This document shows, in pieces, positions 43,815-51,903 of a stretch of 64,000 nucleotides of DNA. The number at the start of each line of letters is the position of its first letter. Positions within the stretch are counted from its first letter, which is position 1. Source of the stretch: Alloacidobacterium sp963823845 (GTDB lineage: Bacteria; Acidobacteriota; Terriglobia; Terriglobales; Acidobacteriaceae); NCBI GenBank assembly GCA_963823845.1, contig CAWGND010000029.1, positions 62,001-126,000 on the forward strand, written 5' to 3'. The position numbers were made by a program, and so were the translations under genes. The notes under the pieces are model-generated. The model was given only the letters and a program-made list of their open reading frames with translations. It searched no databases and was not told where the DNA came from.

Positions 43815-44811
43815 CTATGTTCCCCGAATACCCTGAAATACTCGCAGCAACCGCTCATTTCCCGTATCGCGCACCGTTGCTTCCAGGCGACCTCTCACCT
43901 CCGGTGACGGAACTGCATTCCACATCACCGGAATCGCCTCTGCCGCGAAGCGTGACTCCTCGCGGACCATCTCCAGCAGAAATTCGAATGCCTCATCGCG
44001 TCGTGTGAGCGCAATCGCTGACAGCAGCACTTCGCCAAACCCTGACAGCAGCACTTCGCCAAACCAATGATCTGTGTGCTCGCAAAAAGCCTTCCGCAGA
44101 GCATCCAGCGCCTCCGAGCTTCGCGTCTGCCCTAATGCCAGCGCCGCCTCCGCAGCCATCTCATCTTCCTGCGTCAGAAACTGCTCGATCCACGCAATGG
44201 CTCGAGTTTCCCTCAATCGCCAGAACTCCAGCAAAACAGCCGGCCAGAACTTCCGGCTCATCGTTGCCCACAGTCGCACGCAACCGCAACAGCAGAGAGG
44301 CAGCATCAGAACCAACCTGCGCCACCGCACGCGCCGCCTCGGCACGAACCGCCTTGTCCTTGTCGCGAAACAGTTCGATGAGCAATGCCAATAGCTCCGG
44401 CTCCCGTAACTCACGGCAGCCCACAAGAGCCTGCGCACATGTGGATCGCAGCGTTCCCGCTGTATCCGAGCGCCCACCCCAGACCGGCTCCATCTGAATA
44501 TGTCGCATCCCACGAAGGAACACCGCCGAATCCTGAAACTCAAACTCAGCCAACGCCCGGCTCAGGGCATTCTTCGCCCAGCACTGCGGATCACGAGTCT
44601 CAGCATCGATAAAGAAGTGATCGAAGGCAGCGCATAAATCAGGAGTCAGCTCTTTCATCCCCAGCTTGCGGGCCAGCTCCGCAGCTTTAGCTACGAGATA
44701 GTTATTGGGATTCTTAAGCGCCGCTTGCAGTGCTGAGGATGCTTCCTCGCGCGAAAGGGACGAAACCGCATCCAGCTCTGCCAGCTTATCTTCAAAGGAT
44801 CGTTTCGCCAT
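43815..44811 (-). pseudogene. HEAT-repeat protein gene with a frameshift
   Basis: Two overlapping frames together encode one HEAT/PBS-lyase-like repeat protein. The first (from 44811) starts AKRSFEDKLAELDAV and runs through helical repeats such as LIELFRDKDKAVRAEAARAVAQVG. Near 44195-44225 the reading frame shifts, and the homologous repeats continue as RETRAIAWIEQFLTQEDEMAAEAALALG to a stop at 43815. Removing one base gives a continuous 331-codon gene. A 24-bp in-frame tandem duplication (44018-44065) repeats GFGEVLLS. HEAT proteins are protein-binding scaffolds. Either a real lesion or a sequence error. Confidence 0.75.
44018..44065. repeat. 24-bp perfect tandem duplication inside the HEAT-repeat gene
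   Basis: The 24-base unit at 44018-44041 is repeated without mismatch at 44042-44065, adding eight residues (FGEVLLSG repeated) in frame to a helix. It suggests recent slippage or duplication. Confidence 0.92.
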
Positions 44812-44870
44812 CGCAACCAGCCTACCGCGACTCGGTATTCGATGGATATCCGGTCTGCGATACTGAAGAA

Positions 44871-45347
44871 ATGGAACTTCGCTTCGCCGACACAACCGAC
44901 CTGCCGGCCATCACGCAACTCATCAATCAGGCATTTTCTGTGGAGCTTTTCTTCAAAGCCGGCGACCGCATCACCATTGACGAAGTACAGCGCCTCTTTG
45001 AGAAAGGCCGCTTCATGGTGCTCGAAGAAAACGGTGAGATTCAGGGCGCCGTCTACATCGAGCTGCGCGGAGAGCGCTCTTACCTCGGCCTGCTCTCAAC
45101 CAATCCCAACCGTCAGCGCTCCGGCATCGGAACGCGCTTGACAATCGCAGCAGAAGAATTCGCACGTGAGTCAGGCTCCCGGTTCATGGACCTGCGCATC
45201 GTCAACCTGCGCGAAGAGCTTCCTGTGATCTACCAGAAATTCGGCTATCAGATCACCGGAACCGAGGAAGTTGCGGTAGAAGTCGGGCAACACTTCACCC
45301 AGCCCGCTCACTTCATCACCATGTCCAAGGAGCTCGGACACAGATAA
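44871..45347 (+). CDS. GNAT family N-acetyltransferase
   Basis: A 158-residue cytoplasmic acetyltransferase. N-terminal LRFADTTDLPAITQLINQAF, then strand four ending LGLLSTNPNRQRSGIGTRLTIAAEEFA, which contains the acetyl-CoA pyrophosphate loop QRSGIGT near residue 82. The C-terminal YQKFGYQITGTEE is also typical. The substrate is unknown. ATG 44871 places the fold at the N-terminus; the frame is open further upstream through the divergent HEAT gene region, which is not meaningful. Sixty bases separate it from the HEAT gene start, so the promoter regions abut. Confidence 0.9.
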   Translation: MELRFADTTDLPAITQLINQAFSVELFFKAGDRITIDEVQRLFEKGRFMVLEENGEIQGAVYIELRGERSYLGLLSTNPNRQRSGIGTRLTIAAEEFARESGSRFMDLRIVNLREELPVIYQKFGYQITGTEEVAVEVGQHFTQPAHFITMSKELGHR

Positions 45348-45400
45348 CAACGTGTGCCCCCATCCTTCGCGATCGAAAGATGGGGCATACGGCCAAAAAC

Positions 45401-45943
45401 CTACATCGAAGGCGGAGTAATCACTCCACACGCAATCCGAGCACCCGCATTCCCCGTCGGATCGGTCATCATGTCATCGGCCTTCTCATGAACGACCATC
45501 GAAGTCCCGCCATTCGCAAAGACTGAGTTCGACGCGCTCGGATCGAGCGTGATATCCGGCGCCAGGAAACTCTTCTTCACCTTGCCATTCGCACCAACCG
45601 TGAGGTTCAACGGCAGGTCGCCATTGTGATGTCCATCAGGATTCTTGGTGCCATGCTTCTTGCCCGCAGGATTGAAATGGCCGCCAGCCGACTTGAAATC
45701 CGGCGGATCGCACTTCGCATTCTGGTGAATATGAATCGCATGCTCGCCCGGCGGCAGGTTCTCAAGCGCGACCTTAATCTCCACGCCCGACTTCTTGCCC
45801 GACAGTACCGCCGTCCCCGCATCTTTTCCATCCGCGGTCTTCAGCTCAACTTTTACCTCTTTGGGAGCCTTCTGTGCCAGCACCGGCACAACGCCCCACG
45901 CGGCTGCTGCCGTCAACAACACAATCCTCGACAGATGTTTCAT
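45401..45943 (-). CDS. sodC: Cu/Zn superoxide dismutase family protein, exported
   Basis: Converts superoxide to hydrogen peroxide in the periplasm. The 180-residue protein has a signal peptide (SRIVLLTAAAAWGVVPVLA, cleavage near 23). The metal ligands are in order: HAIHIHQNAKC (copper histidines and first cysteine), AGGHFNPAGKKHG (bridging and zinc histidines), HHNGDLP (zinc region) and SMVVHEKADDMMTDPTGNAGARIACGVI (copper histidine, zinc-side residues and second cysteine of the disulphide). All elements needed for activity are visible. Convergent with the GNAT gene; no operon partner. Confidence 0.93.
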   Translation of the reverse strand: MKHLSRIVLLTAAAAWGVVPVLAQKAPKEVKVELKTADGKDAGTAVLSGKKSGVEIKVALENLPPGEHAIHIHQNAKCDPPDFKSAGGHFNPAGKKHGTKNPDGHHNGDLPLNLTVGANGKVKKSFLAPDITLDPSASNSVFANGGTSMVVHEKADDMMTDPTGNAGARIACGVITPPSM

Positions 45944-46103
45944 CCTCGCTCCTCGTCAACGGGCTAAAAAAGAATTACCCGCACGCCTGCAAGAATACTC
46001 CATTTGCAAAAAATGAAGTGACTCAGTAAGCCAGTATCACCAGAGAACGTCGAGGTCTTTTTTTGTGGAATGGATCGCACACGCAAAGCCAAGTTTTGGT
46101 GTT

Positions 46104-46179
46104 TGGTGGAGCTAGTCGGGCTCGAACCGACGACCTCCTCGTTGCGAACGAGGCGCTCTCCCAGCTGAGCTATAGCCCC
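46104..46179 (-). tRNA. tRNA-Ala (anticodon CGC)
   Basis: A 76-base cloverleaf on the minus strand. The acceptor stem GGGGCTA pairs with TAGCTCC (one G-T pair), the D arm is GCTC/GAGC, the anticodon stem CCTCG/CGAGG closes the loop TTCGCAA with anticodon CGC, and the T arm GTCGG/CCGAC holds TTCGAGC. The CCA end is encoded (46104-46106). Reads the alanine codon GCG. Confidence 0.96.
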
Positions 46180-46257
46180 TTTTCAGGCGGGAACCACTCC
46201 ATACAGTTTACCAGCGCATTGCCGATTCGCAAAGCGTGCCGACACTGGGTTCCCTTC

Positions 46258-48057
46258 TCATCTCAACTTGTAGACACGCGCTTCCCAACCCGAAAGATGA
46301 AGCGTATTCGCGCCTTGTTCCTGGCTAGGCAGATTGCCTAAAACCAGAGCGCCAGCCTCAAGTGCGTTCGGCAATTTGTAATTATTCGCGGCTTCGGAAA
46401 AATTGAGCACAACAAGGAAGCGATCCGTGCCAAGGCTGCGCGTATAGGCATAGATGGACCGATTCTCGGGATCAATATCCTTGTAGTCACCGTAGACAAA
46501 CGCCGGGTGCGCATGACGCAGAGCGATGGCCCGCTTCGTGTAGCTGTAGACAGAGTCAGCGTCCGCAATCTGCGCGGCGGCATTAATCTCTTTGTAATTC
46601 GGATTCACCGCAAGCCACGCCTTCGACGCCGTCGTAAAGCCGCCGTTAGGCGACCCGTCCCACTGCATCGGCGTGCGCGAGTTGTCGCGGCTCGTCGTCC
46701 TTAGATCAGCGATGAACGTCGCTTCAGGAATCTGCCCGGTGAGCACCTTCGCTTTATACGCGTTCTTCACCTCGATATCGTTGAAGTCTCCAATCAATTG
46801 GAACGGATAGTTGGTCATTCCCAGCTCATCGCCCTGATACAAAAACGTCGTGCCGCGCAGCGTAAGCAGCATCGTCTGCAGCAACTTCGCCGAGCGCGCA
46901 CGAAACTGCGGCGAATCATCGCCAAAGGTAGACACCAGCCGCGGATTATCGTGGTTCGCAAGAAAGACCGTGTCCCAGCTATGCGTATCCAGTTGCACCG
47001 CGTGCCGCGTGTAGATCGCCTTCAAGGTCGGCAGATCAAAGGGCTTCAATTTGATCCCGTCGCGGTTAAAGCGGACAGCGTCAAAATTGAAAATCATATT
47101 TAATTCGTGACGATCATCACCCACAATGAGCGGAGTCTGTTCGAGCGAAATTCCCAGCGCCTCGCCTACCGTCATCAGGTCATATTTTGCCATCACATTG
47201 CGGTTCATCTCCTGCAGATACTCATGCATGTGCAGACCGTTCGCGTACGCGTTGCCAATATTCTTCAACTGCTCCGGCGTGAGATCAGGAAACGCAGGAT
47301 TCTTCGAGATCAGCGGAATCACGTCCATGCGAAAGCCATCCACGCCCTTATCGAGCCAGAAGCGCATGAGGCTGTAAACCTCTTCGCGCACTTTCGAATT
47401 GTCCCAGTTCAAATCAGGCTGCTTCACCGCGAAATAATGCAGGTAAAACTGATTCGTCTGCGGATCGAACTGCCACGCCGATCCGGAAAAGAACGAAGGA
47501 TCATTATTCGGAGGCAGAAGCGTAGGCTTGCCGTCCGCCCCGGCAGGCCCCGGCTTGCCGTCGCGCCAGAAATAAAAGTCGCGGTAAGGATTGTCCTTCG
47601 AACTGCGGCTCTCGACGAACCAGCGATGCTCATCCGAAGTGTGATTCACCACAAGGTCAACAATGAGCCGCATGTGGCGCTCCGTGATCCCCGCCAGCAT
47701 CTTGTCAAAGTCGGCCATCGTGCCGAACTCGCTCATCACCTTGCGATAGTCGCGAATGTCATAGCCGTTATCTGCGTTAGGCGAGTCGTAGTGCGGGCTC
47801 AGCCAGATCACATTCACGCCGAGTTGCTGCAGATAGTCGAGCTTGGATGTGATGCCCGGAATATCACCGATGCCATCGCCATTCGAGTCCTTGAATGACC
47901 GCGGATAAATCTGGTAGACAACCGCTTCCTTCCACCATGTCGGCTCATAGCCGTTGACGGTAGCAGCTGGCTTCGCAGAATTCGCAGTTTGCCCATCGAT
48001 CGTCGCAGAGAACGAAGACATAAGAATGAAAACCAGCGCAATCAGTTGCCGAATCAT
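46258..48057 (-). CDS. Exported GH13 alpha-glucosidase/oligo-glucosidase-like enzyme
   Basis: A 599-residue exported enzyme acting on alpha-glucosidic bonds. Signal peptide at about 1-23 (RQLIALVFILMSSFSATIDG). GH13 regions: EAVVYQIYPRSFKDSNGDG, LIVDLVVNHTSDEHRWF (region I), GFRMDVIPLISK with the nucleophile aspartate (region II), TVGEALGI with the acid/base glutamate (region III) and VFLANHDNPRLVS (region IV). The GDGIGDIPGITSKLDYLQQLG motif fits oligo-1,6-glucosidase or alpha-glucosidase (GH13_23/31) subfamilies. An earlier in-frame start eight codons upstream is less likely. Confidence 0.92.
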   Translation of the reverse strand: MIRQLIALVFILMSSFSATIDGQTANSAKPAATVNGYEPTWWKEAVVYQIYPRSFKDSNGDGIGDIPGITSKLDYLQQLGVNVIWLSPHYDSPNADNGYDIRDYRKVMSEFGTMADFDKMLAGITERHMRLIVDLVVNHTSDEHRWFVESRSSKDNPYRDFYFWRDGKPGPAGADGKPTLLPPNNDPSFFSGSAWQFDPQTNQFYLHYFAVKQPDLNWDNSKVREEVYSLMRFWLDKGVDGFRMDVIPLISKNPAFPDLTPEQLKNIGNAYANGLHMHEYLQEMNRNVMAKYDLMTVGEALGISLEQTPLIVGDDRHELNMIFNFDAVRFNRDGIKLKPFDLPTLKAIYTRHAVQLDTHSWDTVFLANHDNPRLVSTFGDDSPQFRARSAKLLQTMLLTLRGTTFLYQGDELGMTNYPFQLIGDFNDIEVKNAYKAKVLTGQIPEATFIADLRTTSRDNSRTPMQWDGSPNGGFTTASKAWLAVNPNYKEINAAAQIADADSVYSYTKRAIALRHAHPAFVYGDYKDIDPENRSIYAYTRSLGTDRFLVVLNFSEAANNYKLPNALEAGALVLGNLPSQEQGANTLHLSGWEARVYKLR

Positions 48058-48241
48058 CACCGCCTCATAGTCCGCGCACACATTCCTTTAAGTCAAGAGG
48101 CGTGGATGATCGACATCTGCTCTTCCGCCGCCAGTCGGAAAAGCATCCAGGTTTGCCGCCCTGCCGTCGATCCGTACCTGCCGATGCTAAACTTTCTCAC
48201 GAAATGCCAACGCGGCTAAGCTTGCGTACAAGGGAGAGAGG

Positions 48242-48703
48242 ATGACCGCCGGCCAAGAAGCAGCACAGCGAGTCCAGCGTAACTTGGACAAGGCATTAGC
48301 GACCACATTGGCCACGCAACAAGCCGAGGATCGTTACTTCATCGGCGAAGCCTTGCTTGCGGCGATCACCCTCTTCCTGTTGAATCGGTATGCTGGCGCC
48401 TACGTTGACAAGCTGGGTCTCAAGCCGTTGGCGGAGTCTCACGCAGAGAAGACAAAGGCTTATCTGGGTCGCATCCGCGCCAAAGAAATTGCCCCATCCG
48501 ACACCGTCGATCAGGAGCAACTTCTTCAGGAAGCCATTTTGACGGTTCGCAAGCTGGGCCGGCAGCAGAATGCCGAGGAAGCAGCGAACCAGGCTCTGGT
48601 ACTCGAGCTAACTCAGGCAGGAGCGCTGCGCGCACAGGCTACGACGACAGTTGCAAGCGTTGCTGCCGCATTCAACGAAGCGGTTCGGAAATCAGATGGC
48701 TGA
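48242..48703 (+). CDS. Hypothetical protein, first gene of an unknown pair
   Basis: A 153-residue protein of no recognised family. Residues 1-30 are helical and Gln/Ala-rich; residues about 32-50 (YFIGEALLAAITLFLLNRY) form the only hydrophobic stretch, a possible membrane segment; the rest is charged and helical (KEIAPSDTVDQEQLLQEAIL). No signal peptide cleavage is apparent. A GGGAGAGAGG site lies directly before the ATG. It overlaps the next gene by eight bases, so the two are translationally coupled. Function unknown. Could be a small membrane-associated partner of the downstream 394-residue protein. Confidence 0.7.
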   Translation: MTAGQEAAQRVQRNLDKALATTLATQQAEDRYFIGEALLAAITLFLLNRYAGAYVDKLGLKPLAESHAEKTKAYLGRIRAKEIAPSDTVDQEQLLQEAILTVRKLGRQQNAEEAANQALVLELTQAGALRAQATTTVASVAAAFNEAVRKSDG

Positions 48704-49880
48704 TTTCGACGAGGCTGAGCGGCCGATCCTGCACACCTGGTTAAGCGTGTGCCGGCAGCTTATGTTCGCAAGTCCGGTGGAGGGCGTGCTGCTCGACCAG
48801 ATCACCCTCAAAGGCCAGGCGGGACTGAAGCCGGGATGGAATAAAGAAGATTTAGGGCCAGAATGGCAGACAGGCTACCTCTTTCTGGAACCGGGCAAAC
48901 ACGCACACCGCACCCCCAGGCTTCCCGAAGGTGTGGATGAAAGCAGCGTCAACATCATTCGTCCGGTTGTGCCTGCCGATGCACGCAACTCGGAGCTTTG
49001 GGCCATTGCAAACAAGATCGCTCCCTTCGTGGAGATGCTTGGCCCCTTGCCGACAGGGCTTCCCTCTGTCCAGGCCGTTATGAATTCCATCGAAAGCTTC
49101 TCCGCAGTGCAGCGATCCAAAGATGCGCTTATGCCATCTTCGGCCAAAATCATTCAAGAGCTTTTCGCGACCGAAATGAACCTCGGAGATCCAGATGGCC
49201 TCGATCCGGCCATGAAAATTGCGGAACAGTACATGCGCTTCGAAGTTCCAGGAATCGTGGCCCGCTATCTGCTGAGTGCGCTTTATCATTCGCTTTACGA
49301 GAAGGTTCCTCGCCTTTTCAAGAAGTCTGCGCCGCCCATCAAGCGTTACCTGACGGAGAAAATCGAGGAACTCGCCGACGTCACGTATCAGCTTGCGACC
49401 GAACGCCACAAATACGATGTCAGCGGATTCTTCAACGCGTCTTACCTCGCGTGCCTCTGCGGGGGCACTGTGATCGTCATGTGCAGCAATGAAGATAACA
49501 GCCTCACCAAGCTGGGTTTTTCAGCAGAGGAGCAGAAGCGCCTGCAACGGGTGCGCCAGAATGTGGATGAGATTCTCGCCCACCATCTGTCCGGAGCTTT
49601 CGTTTTACCGGCTCACTTCGTGCCCGCGCAAATCCTCTTCTATGTCCGCTCGATGGCTGCCGCGCAAGGCCGTCCGCTTCACGTGTTGGCTGAGGAAAGC
49701 TCTCTTCATCCCGCCCTGGCTGCAATATTGGATCAGCCGGGCGCCGAGGCGATGAATGTAGATCAGGTCCTGGAGCACTACCTGACAAACATCGAGAATC
49801 TACCGCACCTGGGCATGAAAACCGTTTTGCAGCGGGCGTCGGATGCTTTGAAAGTCAGACTCTACGATTGGGTCCAATAG
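48696..49880 (+). CDS. Hypothetical protein, second gene of an unknown pair
   Basis: A 394-residue protein of no recognised family. It is largely helical and soluble, with no signal peptide. Notable segments: ILHTWLSVCRQLMFASPVEGVLLDQI near the start, PLPTGLPSVQAVMNSIESF, a hydrophobic patch YLACLCGGTVIVMCS near 250-265, and a helical C-terminus. No catalytic motif of a known enzyme family was identified. The start MADFDEAERP at 48696 overlaps the stop of the upstream gene; a longer start at 48651 is possible. The pair stands alone between a GH13 gene and an AlaX gene. Confidence 0.72.
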   Translation: MADFDEAERPILHTWLSVCRQLMFASPVEGVLLDQITLKGQAGLKPGWNKEDLGPEWQTGYLFLEPGKHAHRTPRLPEGVDESSVNIIRPVVPADARNSELWAIANKIAPFVEMLGPLPTGLPSVQAVMNSIESFSAVQRSKDALMPSSAKIIQELFATEMNLGDPDGLDPAMKIAEQYMRFEVPGIVARYLLSALYHSLYEKVPRLFKKSAPPIKRYLTEKIEELADVTYQLATERHKYDVSGFFNASYLACLCGGTVIVMCSNEDNSLTKLGFSAEEQKRLQRVRQNVDEILAHHLSGAFVLPAHFVPAQILFYVRSMAAAQGRPLHVLAEESSLHPALAAILDQPGAEAMNVDQVLEHYLTNIENLPHLGMKTVLQRASDALKVRLYDWVQ

Positions 49881-49918
49881 TTTGATCCGATCCTCATGGG
49901 CGCAATCGGTCTTCGAAA

Positions 49919-51199
49919 CTAACGAGTCATCTGCTCTTGTCTTCGCGCCACCGCGCCGCGCACAGCGTCAGTGATGGCATCAAGCAAGACGGTTGGGTCA
50001 CCAGATATCTGTCCCTGGGCAAGATCGGGCGATCCGCCCCCACGCAGTCCAAAGCTGGCCAGCGCTTCCTTCATCAGGTTGCCCGCATGAAAATCAAGAT
50101 CTCCGCTACGCGCCAGCACCACGAATGCAGGCTCCTGCTGCGCTGATACGAGCAACGCGACCGTCTGCGGAACGGTAGCCACCAGACGAGAAGCCAGCAG
50201 CTTCACATAGTCAACATCGCGTTCGGAAAATGTCCTTCGCACCAGGCGCAGGTGATCGTCAATTTGCTCTTCCACCGCCAGCCGGATTGCGTGATACGTC
50301 GCCAGTTCCTCGCGAAGCTTCTGCTGTTCCTTCGCGCCCGCCTTCGCATCGGCAACAAGCCGTTCAACGCCGGCAGGCACTTCCGCGCGCGGCGTTGAAA
50401 GCAAAGCCGCGCTGCGCGTGAGCACCGAAAAATCCTGACGTGCCGCCGCCACAGCCCGCAGCCCGCAGACAAACTCCACCCGAACGCCTTGTCGGACACG
50501 CTCCACGCTCCGAATCAACAGACCGCCAATCTGCCCGGTCGAGCGCACATGCGTTCCGCCGCATGCATTCAAATCGCAGTCGGCAATCTCAATCAGACGA
50601 ATCGTCCCCGCGCGCTCCGGCAGCTTGCGCAGCGCGCCGGAGGCGAGTAAAGCATCCGCCTCACCGCGATCGACAATCCGCAGCGTCACCGCGCGGTCTT
50701 CAGCAATCAGCTCGTTCGCGATGCGTTCCACCCGCTCCAGACTGTGATGCGCGAGTGCTTCTACAGCAAGGTCAATGGTCGATGACGATTCTCCCAGATG
50801 AAAAGAAACGGTAGTCGCCCGCAGCTCCCGCGCGAACACGGCCGACAGCAGATGCTGCCCTGAATGCTGCTGCATGTGGTCAAGCCGCCGCGCCCAGTCG
50901 ATCTCGCCCCGGACCTCTGTACCGGTAAGCAGTGGTTTCAGCGTCTGGTGCCATACCTCGCCGTTCTCATCTTCTTCGACAGCGATGACCGGAACTTCCA
51001 ACACCGCTCCGCTGCGGGAAGTAGCCCTTAGAACTCCGAGATCATGCGGCTGGCCGCCGCTCGTTGGATAGAAGGCTGTGCGCTCGAGCGCAATCTGCCA
51101 AACGGACTCTCCGTCAGTTCGCGAGAGTTCGCGGATGTCCGTCACGCGCGAAGAGAAACCGGGCAGAAAGGAATCGGAATAATAAAGCCGTTCGGTCAT
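49919..51199 (-). CDS. Alanyl-tRNA editing protein, AlaX type with DHHA1 domain
   Basis: A 426-residue stand-alone editing protein that removes wrongly attached serine or glycine from tRNA-Ala. The N-terminal second-additional domain (TAFYPTSGGQPHDLG) is followed by the zinc-binding editing site, HMQQHSGQHLLSAVF (HxxxH) near residue 113 and DCDLNACGGTHVRSTGQ (CxxxH) near 210. A DHHA1 domain at about 300-420 (GLRGGGSPDLAQGQ) ends the chain. This is AlaRS without its catalytic and tRNA-recognition domains. It may complement the single alanyl-tRNA synthetase encoded elsewhere. All metal ligands are intact. Confidence 0.92.
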   Translation of the reverse strand: MTERLYYSDSFLPGFSSRVTDIRELSRTDGESVWQIALERTAFYPTSGGQPHDLGVLRATSRSGAVLEVPVIAVEEDENGEVWHQTLKPLLTGTEVRGEIDWARRLDHMQQHSGQHLLSAVFARELRATTVSFHLGESSSTIDLAVEALAHHSLERVERIANELIAEDRAVTLRIVDRGEADALLASGALRKLPERAGTIRLIEIADCDLNACGGTHVRSTGQIGGLLIRSVERVRQGVRVEFVCGLRAVAAARQDFSVLTRSAALLSTPRAEVPAGVERLVADAKAGAKEQQKLREELATYHAIRLAVEEQIDDHLRLVRRTFSERDVDYVKLLASRLVATVPQTVALLVSAQQEPAFVVLARSGDLDFHAGNLMKEALASFGLRGGGSPDLAQGQISGDPTVLLDAITDAVRGAVARRQEQMTR

Positions 51200-51342
51200 A
51201 CAGTAGATTGCTTGAATGTATAGTTTATCGAACCATCGTCCCAGTCCGATGGTTTATTCTGCCGTTCCAATCCACTTTATGAAAAAAAAGATTTTTTATG
51301 AAGACTTTTTCCTCATGACGGAGTTTGATCAAACACCAGCCT

Positions 51343-51900
51343 ATGTTTCTCCGCCGCTTCAGCTACGCGTTTCTCGCCTTCGGACTGGCCGTTGGCTCCG
51401 TAACTGCCAGAGCGCAGCAAAACGACGACTGGGTGCCGCACAACATGGACGCCGTCGGCCAGCACGCGGCTTTCCGTACTGATTTCACCTTCGATCGCAC
51501 CATGCTGGCCCTGGCCAACAATTTCATAGACGATGAGGACACCCGCCGCGTCGTCGCCCGGCTCAACGGCATCTCCGTGCACAGCTACAAATTCTCGATG
51601 CCCGGGCTGTACGATCCCAACAGCCTCGAAGCGGTTCGGCGGCAGTATCGTGACCGCGGCTGGAAGCATCTGGTCACTGCTCATTCAAACCACGACCCCG
51701 ACAATGTAAGCCGAACAGATGTCTGGATACGTTTCGAAGGAACCAACGTAGCAGGCGCCGTCGTCATGCTCGCCAGCCCCACTAATATCAACCTCGTCGC
51801 GATCAACGGAACACTCAGCCCGCTCGACCTCCTCCACCTGCGCGGACACTTCGGCATTCCAAAATTCGCAGGCGATCATCTGGTCGAACAGAACAACTAA
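51343..51900 (+). CDS. Exported DUF4252-like hypothetical protein
   Basis: A 185-residue exported protein. Signal peptide FLRRFSYAFLAFGLAVGSVTARA (cleavage near residue 24). The mature part (FIDDEDTRRVVARLNGISVHSYKF, then RDRGWKHLVTAHSNHDPDNVSR and NINLVAINGTLSPLDLLHLRGHFG) resembles the DUF4252 family of small exported proteins of unknown role. ATG 51343 is chosen because the signal peptide begins there; TTG 51325 is possible. Located between the divergent AlaX gene and the convergent PstS-like gene, with no shared operon. Confidence 0.65.
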   Translation: MFLRRFSYAFLAFGLAVGSVTARAQQNDDWVPHNMDAVGQHAAFRTDFTFDRTMLALANNFIDDEDTRRVVARLNGISVHSYKFSMPGLYDPNSLEAVRRQYRDRGWKHLVTAHSNHDPDNVSRTDVWIRFEGTNVAGAVVMLASPTNINLVAINGTLSPLDLLHLRGHFGIPKFAGDHLVEQNN

Positions 51901-51903
51901 GGC

